Counted from the stretch's first letter, positions 16,616 to 27,599 are shown. The stretch: DNA of 64,000 nt from Marinospirillum celere (GCF_900112235.1 NZ_FOLH01000001.1:62001-126000); one strand, 5' to 3'. Program-made: numbers and translations. The notes: a model not told the origin generated them from the letters alone.

Positions 16616-16658
16616 TTCTCTTCTCCAATAGGGCTTGTCGCCATAGGTATTTAGAGCT

Positions 16659-16689
16659 AGCCTAAACCCTGTAATCGTTACAGGGTCAA
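16659..16689 (-). promoter_or_regulatory. MerR-type promoter/operator of the permease gene
   Basis: On the minus strand TTGACC (16684-16689) and TAGGCT (16659-16664) are separated by 19 bases, the over-long spacer that MerR-family activators untwist. Within it lies a perfect 9-3-9 dyad, ACCCTGTAA-TCG-TTACAGGGT (16666-16686). The geometry indicates activation of the permease by the regulator encoded eight bases away on the other strand. Confidence 0.85.
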
Positions 16690-16693
16690 GACC

Positions 16694-17092
16694 ATGACAG
16701 AGAAATATCGTATTGGTGAAGTCGCTACCCGAACCGGCTGCTCACCAGAAAGCATTCGCCACTATGAAAAGCTTGGTCTTTTGCCTCATCCTCAGCGCAG
16801 CGAGCAGGGCTACCGCTACTATGACCAAGCGGCACTGGAGCGTATTGGCTTTATTCGCCACGGTCGTCATCTGGGCTTGCAGCTGGAAGCCATTCGTGAC
16901 CTTCTGGAGCTTTCAGACAATCCAGATGCCGACTGTACAGCGGCTGACGAGATGGCTAGCCATCATCTGCAGCAACTGGAAGAGCGCATTGCCTCCTTAC
17001 AAGCCTTGGCTGACGAGCTAAGAGGGGTCGCTCATCAGTGCCGAGGTGGCAAGGTAGCCCAGTGCCGAATTATTCAGAGTTTATACGACTAG
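16694..17092 (+). CDS. MerR-family metal-responsive regulator (ZntR/CadR-like)
   Basis: 132 residues. The N-terminal helix-turn-helix (YRIGEVATRTGCSPESIRHY) and YEKLGLLPHPQRSEQGYRYY are standard MerR elements. A dimerisation helix is followed by a metal loop; Cys81, Cys116 (HQC) and Cys124 are placed like the three cysteines of CadR and ZntR, pointing to Zn, Cd or Pb rather than Cu or Hg. It is divergent from the permease and probably autoregulated through the shared dyad. No clear ribosome site precedes the ATG, which lies only eight bases beyond the operator, so the message may be nearly leaderless. Confidence 0.88.
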   Translation: MTEKYRIGEVATRTGCSPESIRHYEKLGLLPHPQRSEQGYRYYDQAALERIGFIRHGRHLGLQLEAIRDLLELSDNPDADCTAADEMASHHLQQLEERIASLQALADELRGVAHQCRGGKVAQCRIIQSLYD

Positions 17093-17103
17093 GCTACTTT
17101 TTA

Positions 17104-18774
17104 TTAATCGGTTAAAGCACCCTTGGAAGCGGAGCCAACAAGGCGTGCATATTTTGCCAGCACTCCCCGGGTGTATTTAGGCTGGGGCGGCTGCCAGGCC
17201 TGCAGGCGGCGTTCGAGTTCCTGTTCAGAAACCTCGAGTTCGATGCGGTTGTTAACGGCATCAATGGTGATGGTATCGCCTTCTTCGACCAGCGCAATGG
17301 GGCCACCTTCGGCTGCTTCGGGTGTGATATGACCGACCACAAAACCATGGCTGCCCCCGGAAAAGCGCCCATCTGTTATTAAGGCAACTTCGCTGCCCAG
17401 GCCTCTGCCCATAATGGCCGAGGTGGGGCTGAGCATTTCGCGCATACCTGGTCCGCCTTTGGGGCCTTCATAGCGAATCACCAACACATCACCGGCAACC
17501 ACCTGGCCATCAAGAATTTTCTCCTGAGCTTCTTCTTCAGAATGAAACACTCTGGCCCGACCGGTAAAGTGGGTGCCTTCCTTGCCTGTGATTTTGGCAA
17601 CCGCTCCGGTGGGTGCCAGGTTGCCGTATAAAATACGCAGGTGGCTGTCGGCTTTGATGGGATTGTCGAAGGCATGAATGATGCTTTGCTCTTCGGGGTA
17701 GGGTGCAACCTCAGCCAGGTTTTCAGCCAGCGTCTTGCCAGTGACCGTCAGGCAGTCGCCCTGCAGCAGTCCGCGCTCTAACAGCATTTTCATCAGAGGC
17801 TGAATACCGCCAATAGCCACCAGTTCCGACATCATATAATGGCCACTGGGTCGCAAGTCGGCCAGTACCGGTACACGTTTGCCAATTTCGGTGAAGTCTT
17901 CCAGGGATAAGTCCACGCCCACTGTATTGGCCATGGCCAGCAAATGCAGCACTGCATTGGTGGAGCCGCCCAGGGTAATAACCACAGTGATGGCATTTTC
18001 AAAGGCTTTTCGAGTCATGATGTCGGAAGGCTTGATGTCCTTTTCCAGCAGTTGGAGAACCGCAGCACCTGCTTCACGGCAATCCTCCAATTTGCTGTCG
18101 GATACGGCATTCTGTGCCGAGCTGCCCGGCAGACTCATACCCAGGGCTTCAATCGCCGAGGCCATAGTATTGGCTGTGTACATACCGCCACAGGAACCTG
18201 GCCCGGGAATGGCTGTTTCTTCGATGCGTTTGACTTCAATCAGATCCATCTTGCCCTGAGCATGGGCACCGACTGCTTCAAATACAGAGATGATATCTGT
18301 GTGGTTTTCGCCGGGCAGAATGGTGCCGCCATAGACAAATACAGAGGGTCGATTCAGTCGAGCGAGACCCATAATGCAGCCGGGCATATTTTTGTCACAG
18401 CCACCTATGGCCACCAAACCATCAAAGCCCTCGCAGCCAGCGACTGTTTCAATGGAGTCAGCGATCACTTCGCGGGAGACCAGTGAATACTTCATGCCTT
18501 CAGTGCCATTGGCGATGCCATCCGACACGGTAATGGTATTAAATATCAGGGATTTACCCCCTGCTTCGTCGGCACCGGCGGCTGACTCTTCGGCTAGGCG
18601 GTTGATGTGCATATTGCAAGGGGTCAGATTACTCCAGGTCGAGGCAATACCTACCTGGGGTTTTTGAAAGTCTTCATCCTTGAAGCCAACGGCTCTTAAC
18701 ATGGCGCGACTAGCTGATTTACCAATACCATCGACCACGGGGGATGAATAGCGGCGATTCTTTTCTTGCGGCAT
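17104..18774 (-). CDS. ilvD: Dihydroxy-acid dehydratase
   Basis: 556 residues. It dehydrates 2,3-dihydroxy-3-methylbutanoate and its ethyl analogue in valine, isoleucine and leucine synthesis. Iron-sulfur ligands are visible in [24 protein letters not shown] and [14 protein letters not shown]; the C-terminal swivelling domain has [15 protein letters not shown]. The ATG at 18774 is preceded by AGGAG six bases upstream, so the 22-codon upstream extension is not used. It stands alone, convergent with the MerR-family gene. Together with LeuA it covers two steps of branched-chain synthesis in the window. Confidence 0.95.
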   Translation of the reverse strand: MPQEKNRRYSSPVVDGIGKSASRAMLRAVGFKDEDFQKPQVGIASTWSNLTPCNMHINRLAEESAAGADEAGGKSLIFNTITVSDGIANGTEGMKYSLVSREVIADSIETVAGCEGFDGLVAIGGCDKNMPGCIMGLARLNRPSVFVYGGTILPGENHTDIISVFEAVGAHAQGKMDLIEVKRIEETAIPGPGSCGGMYTANTMASAIEALGMSLPGSSAQNAVSDSKLEDCREAGAAVLQLLEKDIKPSDIMTRKAFENAITVVITLGGSTNAVLHLLAMANTVGVDLSLEDFTEIGKRVPVLADLRPSGHYMMSELVAIGGIQPLMKMLLERGLLQGDCLTVTGKTLAENLAEVAPYPEEQSIIHAFDNPIKADSHLRILYGNLAPTGAVAKITGKEGTHFTGRARVFHSEEEAQEKILDGQVVAGDVLVIRYEGPKGGPGMREMLSPTSAIMGRGLGSEVALITDGRFSGGSHGFVVGHITPEAAEGGPIALVEEGDTITIDAVNNRIELEVSEQELERRLQAWQPPQPKYTRGVLAKYARLVGSASKGALTD

Positions 18775-18925
18775 GCTGAGCTCCTGCCAGGCTGAGTTAT
18801 TGGCATCATCCTGACAGAAGCTTGTAGGCACAGCAATCAAGACCTTCCGTTTTCCAGATCGATACCAGGCGTTCTACACAGCTACTGCTATTGCCTAGGA
18901 AACCCTGATTTATGCTAAACAGCCT

Positions 18926-19891
18926 TCAATACGCAGGCAAAAACCTCAGGTTTTCCAGCATCTTGTCGAAAAGTGGGAGGTGTTCTTCGGCCAGGGGCTC
19001 CAGGGTAGCGGCATTGATCAGGTAGAAATCGCGATAACCACTTTGAATGAAGACCTGCAAGAGCTGGAAATAGTGGTCATCATCAGGTTGCCAGCGGTAG
19101 CTGATCAGCCTGGCGGGCATTTGATCAGGCAGTTGCAGGCTGCGCTCTTCCAGCAGACGGTAGTTGGCCGACTCCTGAAGCTGTGCCACCCGCTCCTCAA
19201 TGAGTTGTTGCATCCAGTCACTGTTGGAATAATCATTGGGTTCAGCCAGGGTAATGCTAAAAGTAGGCTGGTAGCCCGATTCGCCAGCAACGGCAGGTCC
19301 GTAGAAACGCAGCAGTTCAGGTTTTTCTTCCAGGGGCATCCAGCCTTCCGGCAACCAGGCCGAGAGCCGCAGGTGTTGATGTGCCAAATGACCGCTATTC
19401 GGGTTAAGGCTGGCGGGCCGATCTTCAGACAGGAAGATCAGCCGTATGGATTCCAGCAACTTTTGGAAGATGGGTAGGTAGGTTGTTGAGTGCTGAGCTG
19501 GTGCCCGGCAGTTAAGCGAAAAAAGTTGCTCATCCACCTGAATATAGGCCTCCAGGGCGAGGATTTCGCCCTGGTCATCCTGGATGTTTAACTGTTGAGC
19601 AATGCCAGGAAAACCTGCCAGAAGGCGCTCCTCACGTTGCACCAACTGATGGCCGGGGAGGGCAGCGGTTTCTTCTGCCAGCTTCAGATCGGCCTGCTGT
19701 TGGCCTGGAAAAAGCTGAGTGCATTTGGCGAGAATACGCGCACCGGGTTCATCCGCTGGGTCCAGATCATCGGCATAAATCACGCTATGCTGGGATGCAT
19801 TTTCCTGGTATTCCTCAAAACCGACGGGCAGAAGCAGGGAAATACGACTTTGCCAACTAAAGAAGTGAATGCTGTCTGCCGGGGTGCTCAT
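18926..19891 (-). CDS. Uncharacterised protein with two DcrB/PsbP-like halves
   Basis: 321 residues. I do not recognise it firmly. It appears to consist of two similar halves: residues about 10-155 (ISLLLPVGFEEYQ to LLESIRLIFLSE) and about 175-321 (LSAWLPEGWMPLEEKPELLR to KMLENLRFLPAY). Each starts with a short strand plus an LPxGW/F turn and ends with a helix of the form F-x-K-(L/M)-L-E-(S/N)-(I/L)-R. That pattern recalls the DcrB/PsbP/DUF1795 fold, so a tandem duplication is likely. There is no signal peptide or membrane helix. AAGGA lies ahead of the ATG. It is divergent from the AraC gene and lies upstream of ilvD on the same strand with a 150-base gap. Confidence 0.6.
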   Translation of the reverse strand: MSTPADSIHFFSWQSRISLLLPVGFEEYQENASQHSVIYADDLDPADEPGARILAKCTQLFPGQQQADLKLAEETAALPGHQLVQREERLLAGFPGIAQQLNIQDDQGEILALEAYIQVDEQLFSLNCRAPAQHSTTYLPIFQKLLESIRLIFLSEDRPASLNPNSGHLAHQHLRLSAWLPEGWMPLEEKPELLRFYGPAVAGESGYQPTFSITLAEPNDYSNSDWMQQLIEERVAQLQESANYRLLEERSLQLPDQMPARLISYRWQPDDDHYFQLLQVFIQSGYRDFYLINAATLEPLAEEHLPLFDKMLENLRFLPAY

Positions 19892-19961
19892 GAGGGTTCC
19901 TTGGCGATTGAAAGAGGCAAGTTTATCATTCTTCCAGCCTATTAAGGGGAGAGAGGTCAGT

Positions 19962-20849
19962 ATGCAACAGGAAGACTGGTTGTCCCGTCTGGTACAGCCT
20001 TTGGGTATCCACGGCCAGTTGTTTCATGTTGGTAAGCATTGTGGCAATTGGTTGTTGGAACATGATGTTCCCCAAGATCCCAGTTTTCATTTGGTAACAG
20101 AAGGGGAATGCTACCTGGTTTGGCCGGATGGTGAGAAAATCCTGTTAAAGCAAGGTGATCTACTCTTTTTTGCTCGTGATCGCCGACATCAATTGCAGCC
20201 TGTGGTTGCTGCTAATCAGGCCGCTCAGGAGGTGCCTCTGCAGGCAAGCTTGCCTGGTGTGGGTTTAATCTGCGGCTATTTTCATTTTTGTCAGGGCTAC
20301 CTTCCTGGCTGGTTTCGGTTGCTTCCACCCTTACTGCATCTTCCTGCTCATTTGGAGGCTTCCAGTCCTCTCGGGCATCTATTAAGGCTGTTGGAAGCTG
20401 AAGCCAGTCATCAGGAGTTGGCTGCTTCCCGTATTCTGGAAGTTTTGGCTGAGCCCTTGCTTATTTACTTGTTGAGAGCTGCTTTGCAGCAGGGTGCAGT
20501 AAATCGCCAGGCTTTGGAAAATTCAGTACCTGCTTATATTGATACTGCCCTGGCTTTGATGCATGAAACACCTCAAAAAGACTGGGGGGTCACTGCCTTG
20601 GCGCGGGAAGTGGGAGTGGCACGTTCGCTGTTGGCTAGTCAGTTTCATGAAACCCTGGGCAAAACTCCCGGTGATTATCTGCGTCACCTTCGCATGCATC
20701 GAGCCAGGCAAGAATTGGCTCAGGGTAAGTCTGTCCTGGAAGTTGCTATGGACGTTGGCTATCGTTCAGAAAGTGCTTTTCGCAAAGCATTCAAAGACTT
20801 TTGGCAGGATGCGCCGGGTCAGGTGAAGCGGACGCACTCGGCTAAATAA
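19962..20849 (+). CDS. AraC-family transcriptional regulator with cupin sensor domain
   Basis: 295 residues. The N-terminal part (FHVGKHCGNWLLEHD, SFHLVTEGECYLVWPDG, LLKQGDLLFFARDRRHQL) is a cupin_6-type ligand domain, and the C-terminal 100 residues hold two helix-turn-helix units (WGVTALAREVGVARSLLASQ; VLEVAMDVGYRSESAFRKAF). I place the start at 19962, after GAGAGAGG, rather than at the upstream in-frame ATG at 19869, which would overlap the divergent gene. The family often activates an adjacent oxidoreductase or peroxidase-like gene; the AhpD-like gene follows 81 bases downstream with an inverted repeat between them. Confidence 0.88.
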   Translation: MQQEDWLSRLVQPLGIHGQLFHVGKHCGNWLLEHDVPQDPSFHLVTEGECYLVWPDGEKILLKQGDLLFFARDRRHQLQPVVAANQAAQEVPLQASLPGVGLICGYFHFCQGYLPGWFRLLPPLLHLPAHLEASSPLGHLLRLLEAEASHQELAASRILEVLAEPLLIYLLRAALQQGAVNRQALENSVPAYIDTALALMHETPQKDWGVTALAREVGVARSLLASQFHETLGKTPGDYLRHLRMHRARQELAQGKSVLEVAMDVGYRSESAFRKAFKDFWQDAPGQVKRTHSAK

Positions 20850-20881
20850 TGGACGCAAAAGCCGTTTTTTGTAGGTAACAG

Positions 20882-20915
20882 GGATTAAGCTGAAAAGTGA
20901 AAGCTTGCTTAATCC
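20882..20915. promoter_or_regulatory. Inverted repeat upstream of the AhpD-like gene
   Basis: GGATTAAGC (20882-20890) and GCTTAATCC (20907-20915) form a perfect 9-base inverted repeat around 16 bases. It ends just before the AAGGAG ribosome site. It could be an operator of the upstream AraC-type regulator or a stem in the mRNA leader; no run of T follows, so it is not a terminator. Confidence 0.5.
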
Positions 20916-20930
20916 AATAAGGAGTTACCC

Positions 20931-21479
20931 GTGACTGATTTTACTCTACATACCCCGGAAAGCGCACCAGATAAGGCTAAAGAAAGGCTGCAAGCCACTC
21001 AGGATAAACTGGGCTTTGTCCCCTCCATGTATGGGATGATGGCTAATGCACCGACACTTCTGGAAGGCTATCAGACGCTTTCAGATATTTTTGGGCGCTC
21101 CAGCCTTTCTGCTCAGGAGCAGCAGGTTGTGCTCCTGGCGGTGAGTGTTGCCAATGGTTGTGAGTTCTGTGTGGCTGCTCATACCACTTTGGCACAGGGT
21201 GCAGGTGTTGATGCTGCAGTTATTAATGCATTGCGGGATGAAAGCCCAATCAGTGACCCGCGCCTTCAAGCGTTAGCTGAGTTTACTCTAGCCCTTGTTA
21301 ATAAGCAGGGTTGGGCTGGAAAAGAAGTGGATGCTTTTCTAGCTGCCGGTTTTGAGCAGCAACAAGTGATGGAAGTGGTTTTGGCTGCTGGTTTGAAAAC
21401 ACTGAGCAACTATACTAACCACCTTACCAACCCACCCTTGAATGAGGCCTTCGCCAAAAATGCATGGAAAGCCAGTTGA
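20931..21479 (+). CDS. Carboxymuconolactone decarboxylase / AhpD-like protein
   Basis: 182 residues of the CMD/AhpD fold. The redox CxxC-x3-H motif is clear (GCEFCVAAHTTLA), the arrangement used by AhpD-type disulfide reductases and peroxidase-related proteins. The start is GTG, preceded by AAGGAG. The gene follows an AraC regulator and slightly overlaps the ECF sigma gene, which suggests a shared transcript. A role in peroxide or reactive-species defence is likely by family; the electron donor is unknown. Confidence 0.88.
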   Translation: MTDFTLHTPESAPDKAKERLQATQDKLGFVPSMYGMMANAPTLLEGYQTLSDIFGRSSLSAQEQQVVLLAVSVANGCEFCVAAHTTLAQGAGVDAAVINALRDESPISDPRLQALAEFTLALVNKQGWAGKEVDAFLAAGFEQQQVMEVVLAAGLKTLSNYTNHLTNPPLNEAFAKNAWKAS

Positions 21480-22065
21480 TTCTATAAACTTGAGCCAGCG
21501 CCTGGAGGCTTTGCGACCCAGGTTGCTGGCGTTTGCACGCTTGCAGCTGAGGTTTGATGATCAAGCTGAAGATGCTGTGCAGGAGGCTCTGCTGGCCGCT
21601 TTTAATAAGCTGGATAGTTTTGATGGCCGCTCCCAGTTTGAAACCTGGGTGTTTGGTATTCTGCGATTTAAAATTCTGGATATCTTTCGTAGCCAAAAAA
21701 AACGTGGCAACTGGTTGCTGGACGAGGCAGCCTGGCCCAGTGAAGAAGAACTGGACAGACAGTTTAAAAACTCAGGTTTCTGGGAAAGTGAAGCCCGGCC
21801 CCAGACCTGGGGTGACCCAGAAGCGGCCCTGGCTTCCAGCCATTTTTGGCGGGTTTTTGATGCCTGCATGATTCATTTACCAGATGTTCCAGCTAGAGTT
21901 TTTTCTTTGCGCGAACTGATGGAAATGGAAATCTGTGATATCTGCGAACTCTTGGGTATTTCTGAAAATAACTGCTCGGTGATTCTGTATCGGGCCAGAA
22001 TGAAGCTGCGCCAGTGCTTGGAAAAAGGTTGGTTGAGTGAGGAGGTATCCAATGCTGACCTGTAA
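21460..22065 (+). CDS. ECF-type RNA polymerase sigma factor
   Basis: About 201 residues. Region 2 (RPRLLAFARLQLRFDDQAED, AVQEALLAAFNKLDSFDGRS, FETWVFGILRFKILDIFRSQ) and region 4 (DVPARVFSLRELMEMEICDI, CELLGISENNCSVILYRARM) are well formed. The start is uncertain: ATGs at 21442 and 21460 both lie inside the end of the AhpD-like gene and neither has a strong ribosome site. Its 3' end overlaps the small zinc-finger gene by 14 bases, the normal sigma/anti-sigma arrangement. There is no C-terminal SnoaL extension of the kind known from CMD-associated ECF41 factors. Target promoters are not evident. Confidence 0.9.
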   Translation: MHGKPVDSINLSQRLEALRPRLLAFARLQLRFDDQAEDAVQEALLAAFNKLDSFDGRSQFETWVFGILRFKILDIFRSQKKRGNWLLDEAAWPSEEELDRQFKNSGFWESEARPQTWGDPEAALASSHFWRVFDACMIHLPDVPARVFSLRELMEMEICDICELLGISENNCSVILYRARMKLRQCLEKGWLSEEVSNADL

Positions 22066-22255
22066 ACAAGCCACCCAACTCATGTCGGCCAGCCAGGATA
22101 GAAGCCTGACGCGCAAGGAGCATTGGAGTCTGAAAATGCATGAAATGCTCTGCAAGGGTTGCCGCAACTGTCACCAACAATTGAATCTGCTGCATCAACT
22201 GGGGCCGGAGTGGCAAAAGCGTCTGCAGGGTGATGAAGAGAAGGGGGCGTCATGA
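22052..22255 (+). CDS. Small zf-HC2-type anti-sigma factor
   Basis: 67 residues. It carries an N-terminal TCKQATQLMSASQDRSL and a putative zinc site HEMLCKGCRNC (H-x3-C-x2-C), as in zinc-finger anti-sigma factors that release their sigma partner on oxidation or metal loss. AGGAGG precedes the ATG at 22052. No transmembrane helix is present, so it would act in the cytoplasm. It overlaps the sigma gene upstream and the NrtS gene downstream by four bases. Confidence 0.82.
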   Translation: MLTCKQATQLMSASQDRSLTRKEHWSLKMHEMLCKGCRNCHQQLNLLHQLGPEWQKRLQGDEEKGAS

Positions 22256-22491
22256 ATGCAAAGCTAGGTTATTACTGCTCCTTGTGTTTATTGCCTAAGG
22301 TGATACGCAATGCGATCAAAATAGCCTTGGTTGTTGGTATTGTTCTCAATCTAATCAATCAAGGCAGTGCCCTTTGGGGCGCTGCATCCATCAGCTGGCC
22401 CCACTTCTTTATGAATTTTCTTGTTCCCTTCTGTGTTGCTACCTACAGTGCTGTTAAAAATGAACTCAGTCACCGAAAGTCTGGGGCCTAG
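22252..22491 (+). CDS. NrtS-like small nitrate/nitrite transporter
   Basis: 79 residues with two membrane helices (about 17-38 and 48-68). The pattern [20 protein letters not shown] then [16 protein letters not shown] matches the small NrtS family described from cyanobacteria and other bacteria. Its ATG overlaps the anti-sigma stop (ATGA), so it is translationally coupled to the sigma/anti-sigma pair. The 3' end overlaps the convergent chemoreceptor gene by four bases. Family assignment is good; the ion transported here is inferred. Confidence 0.75.
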   Translation: MNAKLGYYCSLCLLPKVIRNAIKIALVVGIVLNLINQGSALWGAASISWPHFFMNFLVPFCVATYSAVKNELSHRKSGA

Positions 22492-24125
22492 TAGATTTTC
22501 AACTGGCGGGTGAGGTTTTCTATGGTGCTGCTGATAGCTCTGAGTTGTTCGCTGGCTCCCTGAGTTTGGTCGGACTGAGCAGCATTGTCATCCGCTTTGG
22601 TTGAAATCTTCTCGATGGTTTCAGCAACTTCTCTGGCGGCAACACTTTGTTCTTGCAGCACCTGCTGAATATCCAAAGTGGCCTGAACCACGCGGTTGGT
22701 TTCATTTTCAATATTGGCCACTGAGTGGCTGGCTTCTCTGGCAGTATTAACGCCCTGCTCGACACGTCCTACGCCTTCACGCATGCGTACCACGGCCTGT
22801 TTGGTTTTTTCCTGAACCTGATGAACCATTCCGGTAATATCTTCGGTGGAATTAGAGGTTCTTTCCGCCAGGTTGCGAACTTCATCAGCCACAACTGCAA
22901 AACCTCGGCCCAGGTCACCGGCTCGGGCTGCTTCTATCGCTGCGTTCAGTGCCAGCAGGTTGGTTTGTTCGGCGATGCCGCGAATGGTTTCAACGATACT
23001 GCCTATTTGGTTGGAAAGTTCATCCAAGGCTTCCAGCTCTTCTGAGGACTCTCGGACAGCATCAGCAATGGAAGCAATCTCCTGAGTACTTTCATTGACC
23101 GCTTGAGCACCACTGTTGGCAGCCCGCCCTGCTTGGGTTGAAGCTTCATGCGCGGCTTTGGCGTTTTCTCCGATTTGTTCAACGGAAGCACTCAGCTCTT
23201 CAAGAGCGGCAGCCATACTTGCCGCTGCTTCAGATTGTTCCTGCGCACCTAAAGCGGTTTTTTTGCTGGAAGCGACCAGCTCATCAGCGGACTGGTTCAG
23301 GGAGGTTGATGAACGGCTGAATTGGAAGGCCATTTCATAAAAGCGATTGCGCAGGGTTTGCATGGCATTAAACACCTGGCCTATGGCATCACTTTTGCCT
23401 AAAGGTGTTTCAGTGCGCAGGTTACCCTTACCTATTTCCAGTGCAATATGGCTCAACTGTTTGAGCCGTGTTAACTGTTTGGTGACCAGATACCAGAGAA
23501 GTAGTAAGCCGGTTGTACCCACTGCGCCCATTAATACGACTAAGCGAATTAAAGGGGCAGGGTCGCTGGAGCGAAGGATTTCGAAAAAGGCAGCCAAAGC
23601 CATGCCAAGAAAACTGATTAAATAAAGCAGCATAGCCTTACGGGGGAAATCCAGGTTATCCAGGTAGCGACCAATACGGCCCAGAATCCCCGGAGTGATG
23701 ACATGCCCCAGATGAAAGCGGATTTTCCGACCCTTTTGCATTTGTTGGTAAAGCTGAGCAGCCTGATGAATTTCATCAGTTGTTGGTTTGAGGCGAACAC
23801 TCATATAACCGCCCTGACCATCCGGGTTCATGTTGGCCTTGACCCAGTAATGGCCTCCATCCTTGCAGCGGTTCTTGATAATACCCTGCCAGGCGCGACC
23901 TTTTTTCAGCGTGGCCCAGGCATCCCGAAAAACTTCGGGTGGCATATCCGGGTGCCGGATGATGTTGTGAGGCTGTCCCAGAAGCTCCTGTTCACTGAAG
24001 CCGGAAAAGTGAATGAAGTCATCGTTCACATAGGTGATCTGCCCCTTGGCATCCGTGTGAGAAATGATGACGCTGCGCTCATCCAGAGGATAATCGGTGG
24101 CATTGACGGGTTGGTTGTTACGCAT
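22488..24125 (-). CDS. Aer-like methyl-accepting chemotaxis protein with N-terminal PAS
   Basis: 545 residues. The N-terminal PAS domain ([40 protein letters not shown]) resembles the FAD-binding PAS of Aer. A hydrophobic region (about 168-210, two helices) anchors it in the inner membrane, followed by a HAMP-like segment and a signalling domain with the hairpin tip [18 protein letters not shown]. No periplasmic sensor domain is present, consistent with internal redox or energy sensing. AGGAG lies upstream of the ATG. It may be a client of the CheB-CheR hybrid type of adaptation. Confidence 0.92.
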   Translation of the reverse strand: MRNNQPVNATDYPLDERSVIISHTDAKGQITYVNDDFIHFSGFSEQELLGQPHNIIRHPDMPPEVFRDAWATLKKGRAWQGIIKNRCKDGGHYWVKANMNPDGQGGYMSVRLKPTTDEIHQAAQLYQQMQKGRKIRFHLGHVITPGILGRIGRYLDNLDFPRKAMLLYLISFLGMALAAFFEILRSSDPAPLIRLVVLMGAVGTTGLLLLWYLVTKQLTRLKQLSHIALEIGKGNLRTETPLGKSDAIGQVFNAMQTLRNRFYEMAFQFSRSSTSLNQSADELVASSKKTALGAQEQSEAAASMAAALEELSASVEQIGENAKAAHEASTQAGRAANSGAQAVNESTQEIASIADAVRESSEELEALDELSNQIGSIVETIRGIAEQTNLLALNAAIEAARAGDLGRGFAVVADEVRNLAERTSNSTEDITGMVHQVQEKTKQAVVRMREGVGRVEQGVNTAREASHSVANIENETNRVVQATLDIQQVLQEQSVAAREVAETIEKISTKADDNAAQSDQTQGASEQLRAISSTIENLTRQLKIY

Positions 24126-24241
24126 GGCGACTGACTCCTGTTTTCTATTCCGTCGCTATCGAGCTGCTTTTCTTACACATCCTGGCCCAAGAAGTTTTGT
24201 GCATCATCTCACATTCGGTTGCTTTTTAGACAAGTGGTTTT

Positions 24242-25715
<1,474 letters not shown>

Positions 25716-25720
25716 GCACT

Positions 25721-26134
25721 ATGTCAGATCGAGCAAACTCATTGACCATCGGTGGCCTGGCCAAGGCAGCGAAGGTTCATATTGAAACCATTCGTTATTA
25801 CCAGCGTAGGGGGCTGTTACAGGAGCCACAACGCCCGCCTGGGGGTGTCAGGCGTTATGGCGATACGGATGTCAGGAGGCTGGCATTTGTAAAAAGGGCG
25901 CAGCAGCTGGGTTTCAGTCTTGATGAAGTCGGCGACTTGCTTCGCCTGGAGGATGGTGCTTCTTGTCAGGAAGCCCGCATTCTTGCGGAGCACAAATTGC
26001 AGGATGTGCGTGAAAAAATCGACGGGTTAGTGAAAATCGAGATGGCTCTGGGAGAGATGATTGACCGATGCCAGGAGTATCAAGGCAGAATCACCTGTCC
26101 GCTTATTGTGTCCTTGCATGAAGGGTTTAATTGA
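25721..26134 (+). CDS. merR: Mercury-responsive regulator MerR
   Basis: 137 residues. The N-terminal helix-turn-helix (LTIGGLAKAAKVHIETIRYY) is followed by the Hg(II) site made of Cys82 (GASCQEA), Cys117 (DRCQEY) and Cys126 (ITCPLI), the same positions as in Tn501 MerR. It represses and, with mercury, activates the divergent merA and probably represses itself. No ribosome site is evident before the ATG, which is very near the operator. Confidence 0.95.
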   Translation: MSDRANSLTIGGLAKAAKVHIETIRYYQRRGLLQEPQRPPGGVRRYGDTDVRRLAFVKRAQQLGFSLDEVGDLLRLEDGASCQEARILAEHKLQDVREKIDGLVKIEMALGEMIDRCQEYQGRITCPLIVSLHEGFN

Positions 26135-26222
26135 ACAGAAGGACAAAGATTTTTTGATTCTTTTGTAAGACTGATTGGAGAAATGCGACCAAGCCATAAA
26201 TAATTGTTCGAGGATAAGGAAG

Positions 26223-27599
26223 ATGATTACTTCCTCTTTTCAGGTTGCAATGCTTTTGTCGGTCTTACTATCTATTGCCGGGCTGAGCTGGTGGGTTGCT
26301 CCTCGTGTGCGAACGGTAGAAGGTTTTTTTAGAGGGCAGGAACCAGGATATGCTCCCGGAGTCTGGACCTTGACTCTTTCCCAGGTCACGACCTGGATTT
26401 TTGCACGCTCCCTGATGAATGCGGCCTTGCTGGGCTATTTTTTCGGGATAGCCGGAACCCTGGCTTATGCCGTTTATTATGGTTCTTTTCTAACCGGTTG
26501 GTTGATTATTGATCGACTAAGGTTTGTGCAGGGCTATAGCAATATCCAGGGTTTTTTCAGTGACCGTTTTGGTCGCCTGGGTGTGGTTTGCTACAACCTT
26601 TTGGTTTCCTTACGCCTGCTATCAGAAGTATTTGCCAATTTGCTGGTGGTGGGTATCGTTTTTGGTGCTGCTGGTTCGGGTGCCTATAATCTGGCCATTC
26701 TGGCCGTTGCGGGTATCACGCTTTTATACTCACTCAAGGGTGGTTTGAGTGCTTCCCTGAGAACCGATGTGCAGCAGATGCTGCTGCTTGTGGCAGTTCT
26801 TGTGGTGCTTTTGGTGATGCTGGTTAGCCACAGCCAATTTGATCTGCCTGCTCTGGTTACGAGTTCACCCGAATTGGTCAGCCCAGGGTGGATACTACTT
26901 TTGGTAGCGCTATTGCAGGTTATCAGCTACCCCTTACATGATCCGGTGATGATGGATCGGGGTTTCCTGGCTGATCGCAGAACCACCCGTAAAAGCTTTA
27001 TTCAAGCCTTCTGGATTTCCACTGCCTTCATTGTCTTGTTTGGTTTGCTGGGGGTCTTTGCAGGCCTGCACCGGGTTGGTGATGAGGAGATGATGGCAAC
27101 CCTGCAACGACTTTTGGGCACGCCGGCTATTTTTCTGTTGGGTTTGGCGTTGATCGTTTCAGCCGCTTCAACTCTGGATTCCACTCTGTCCAGTGCATCC
27201 AAGCTGGCAATAGTGGATATGGGTATGGGCCGGGTAGAACCCAACCGGGGGCGGCTCGCCATGTTGCTCTTCACCCTGGGTGGTTTGTTGTTGGTGTATT
27301 TCGGCACCAATGATTTGTATGCAGCGGTTGCGGTGAGTGGCACGGCTTCGCTATTTCTGACACCGATCATCATTTTTTGCATCTGGATGAATCGGCAGGT
27401 GGCCCAGTGGAGCTTCCTGGTTAATTTTCTGTTTGCTGTGGGTGGCTCAGTGGTTTATTTCCTGGAAACCTCTGGTTATCTGAACTGGATAGGTTACTGG
27501 ACAGGTGTTGAGCATGACTACAGCAAGCTTTTGCTACTGACGGTGTTTATTTTGTCAGTGGGCATGATCAGTTTTTGGTGGGGGATGCAAGATGAGTGA
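26223..27599 (+). CDS. Sodium:solute symporter family transporter
   Basis: About 458 residues with some twelve to thirteen membrane helices. The SSS pattern is visible: N-terminal VEGFFRGQEPGYAPGVWTLT, SLKGGLSASLRTDVQQM in the core, and VSAASTLDSTLSSASKL resembling the sodium-site helix of the family. The ATG at 26223 follows GAGGATAAGGAAG; the longer frame from 26175 lacks support. The stop overlaps the phosphoesterase start by eight bases, so the two are coupled. The substrate cannot be inferred. It begins a forward-strand run of transporters that continues to about 33 kb. Confidence 0.85.
   Translation: MITSSFQVAMLLSVLLSIAGLSWWVAPRVRTVEGFFRGQEPGYAPGVWTLTLSQVTTWIFARSLMNAALLGYFFGIAGTLAYAVYYGSFLTGWLIIDRLRFVQGYSNIQGFFSDRFGRLGVVCYNLLVSLRLLSEVFANLLVVGIVFGAAGSGAYNLAILAVAGITLLYSLKGGLSASLRTDVQQMLLLVAVLVVLLVMLVSHSQFDLPALVTSSPELVSPGWILLLVALLQVISYPLHDPVMMDRGFLADRRTTRKSFIQAFWISTAFIVLFGLLGVFAGLHRVGDEEMMATLQRLLGTPAIFLLGLALIVSAASTLDSTLSSASKLAIVDMGMGRVEPNRGRLAMLLFTLGGLLLVYFGTNDLYAAVAVSGTASLFLTPIIIFCIWMNRQVAQWSFLVNFLFAVGGSVVYFLETSGYLNWIGYWTGVEHDYSKLLLLTVFILSVGMISFWWGMQDE

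Noticed and set aside
17944-18486. 180-codon frame opposite ilvD
   Set aside because: Antisense shadow of a highly conserved enzyme; no start signal and no recognisable motif.
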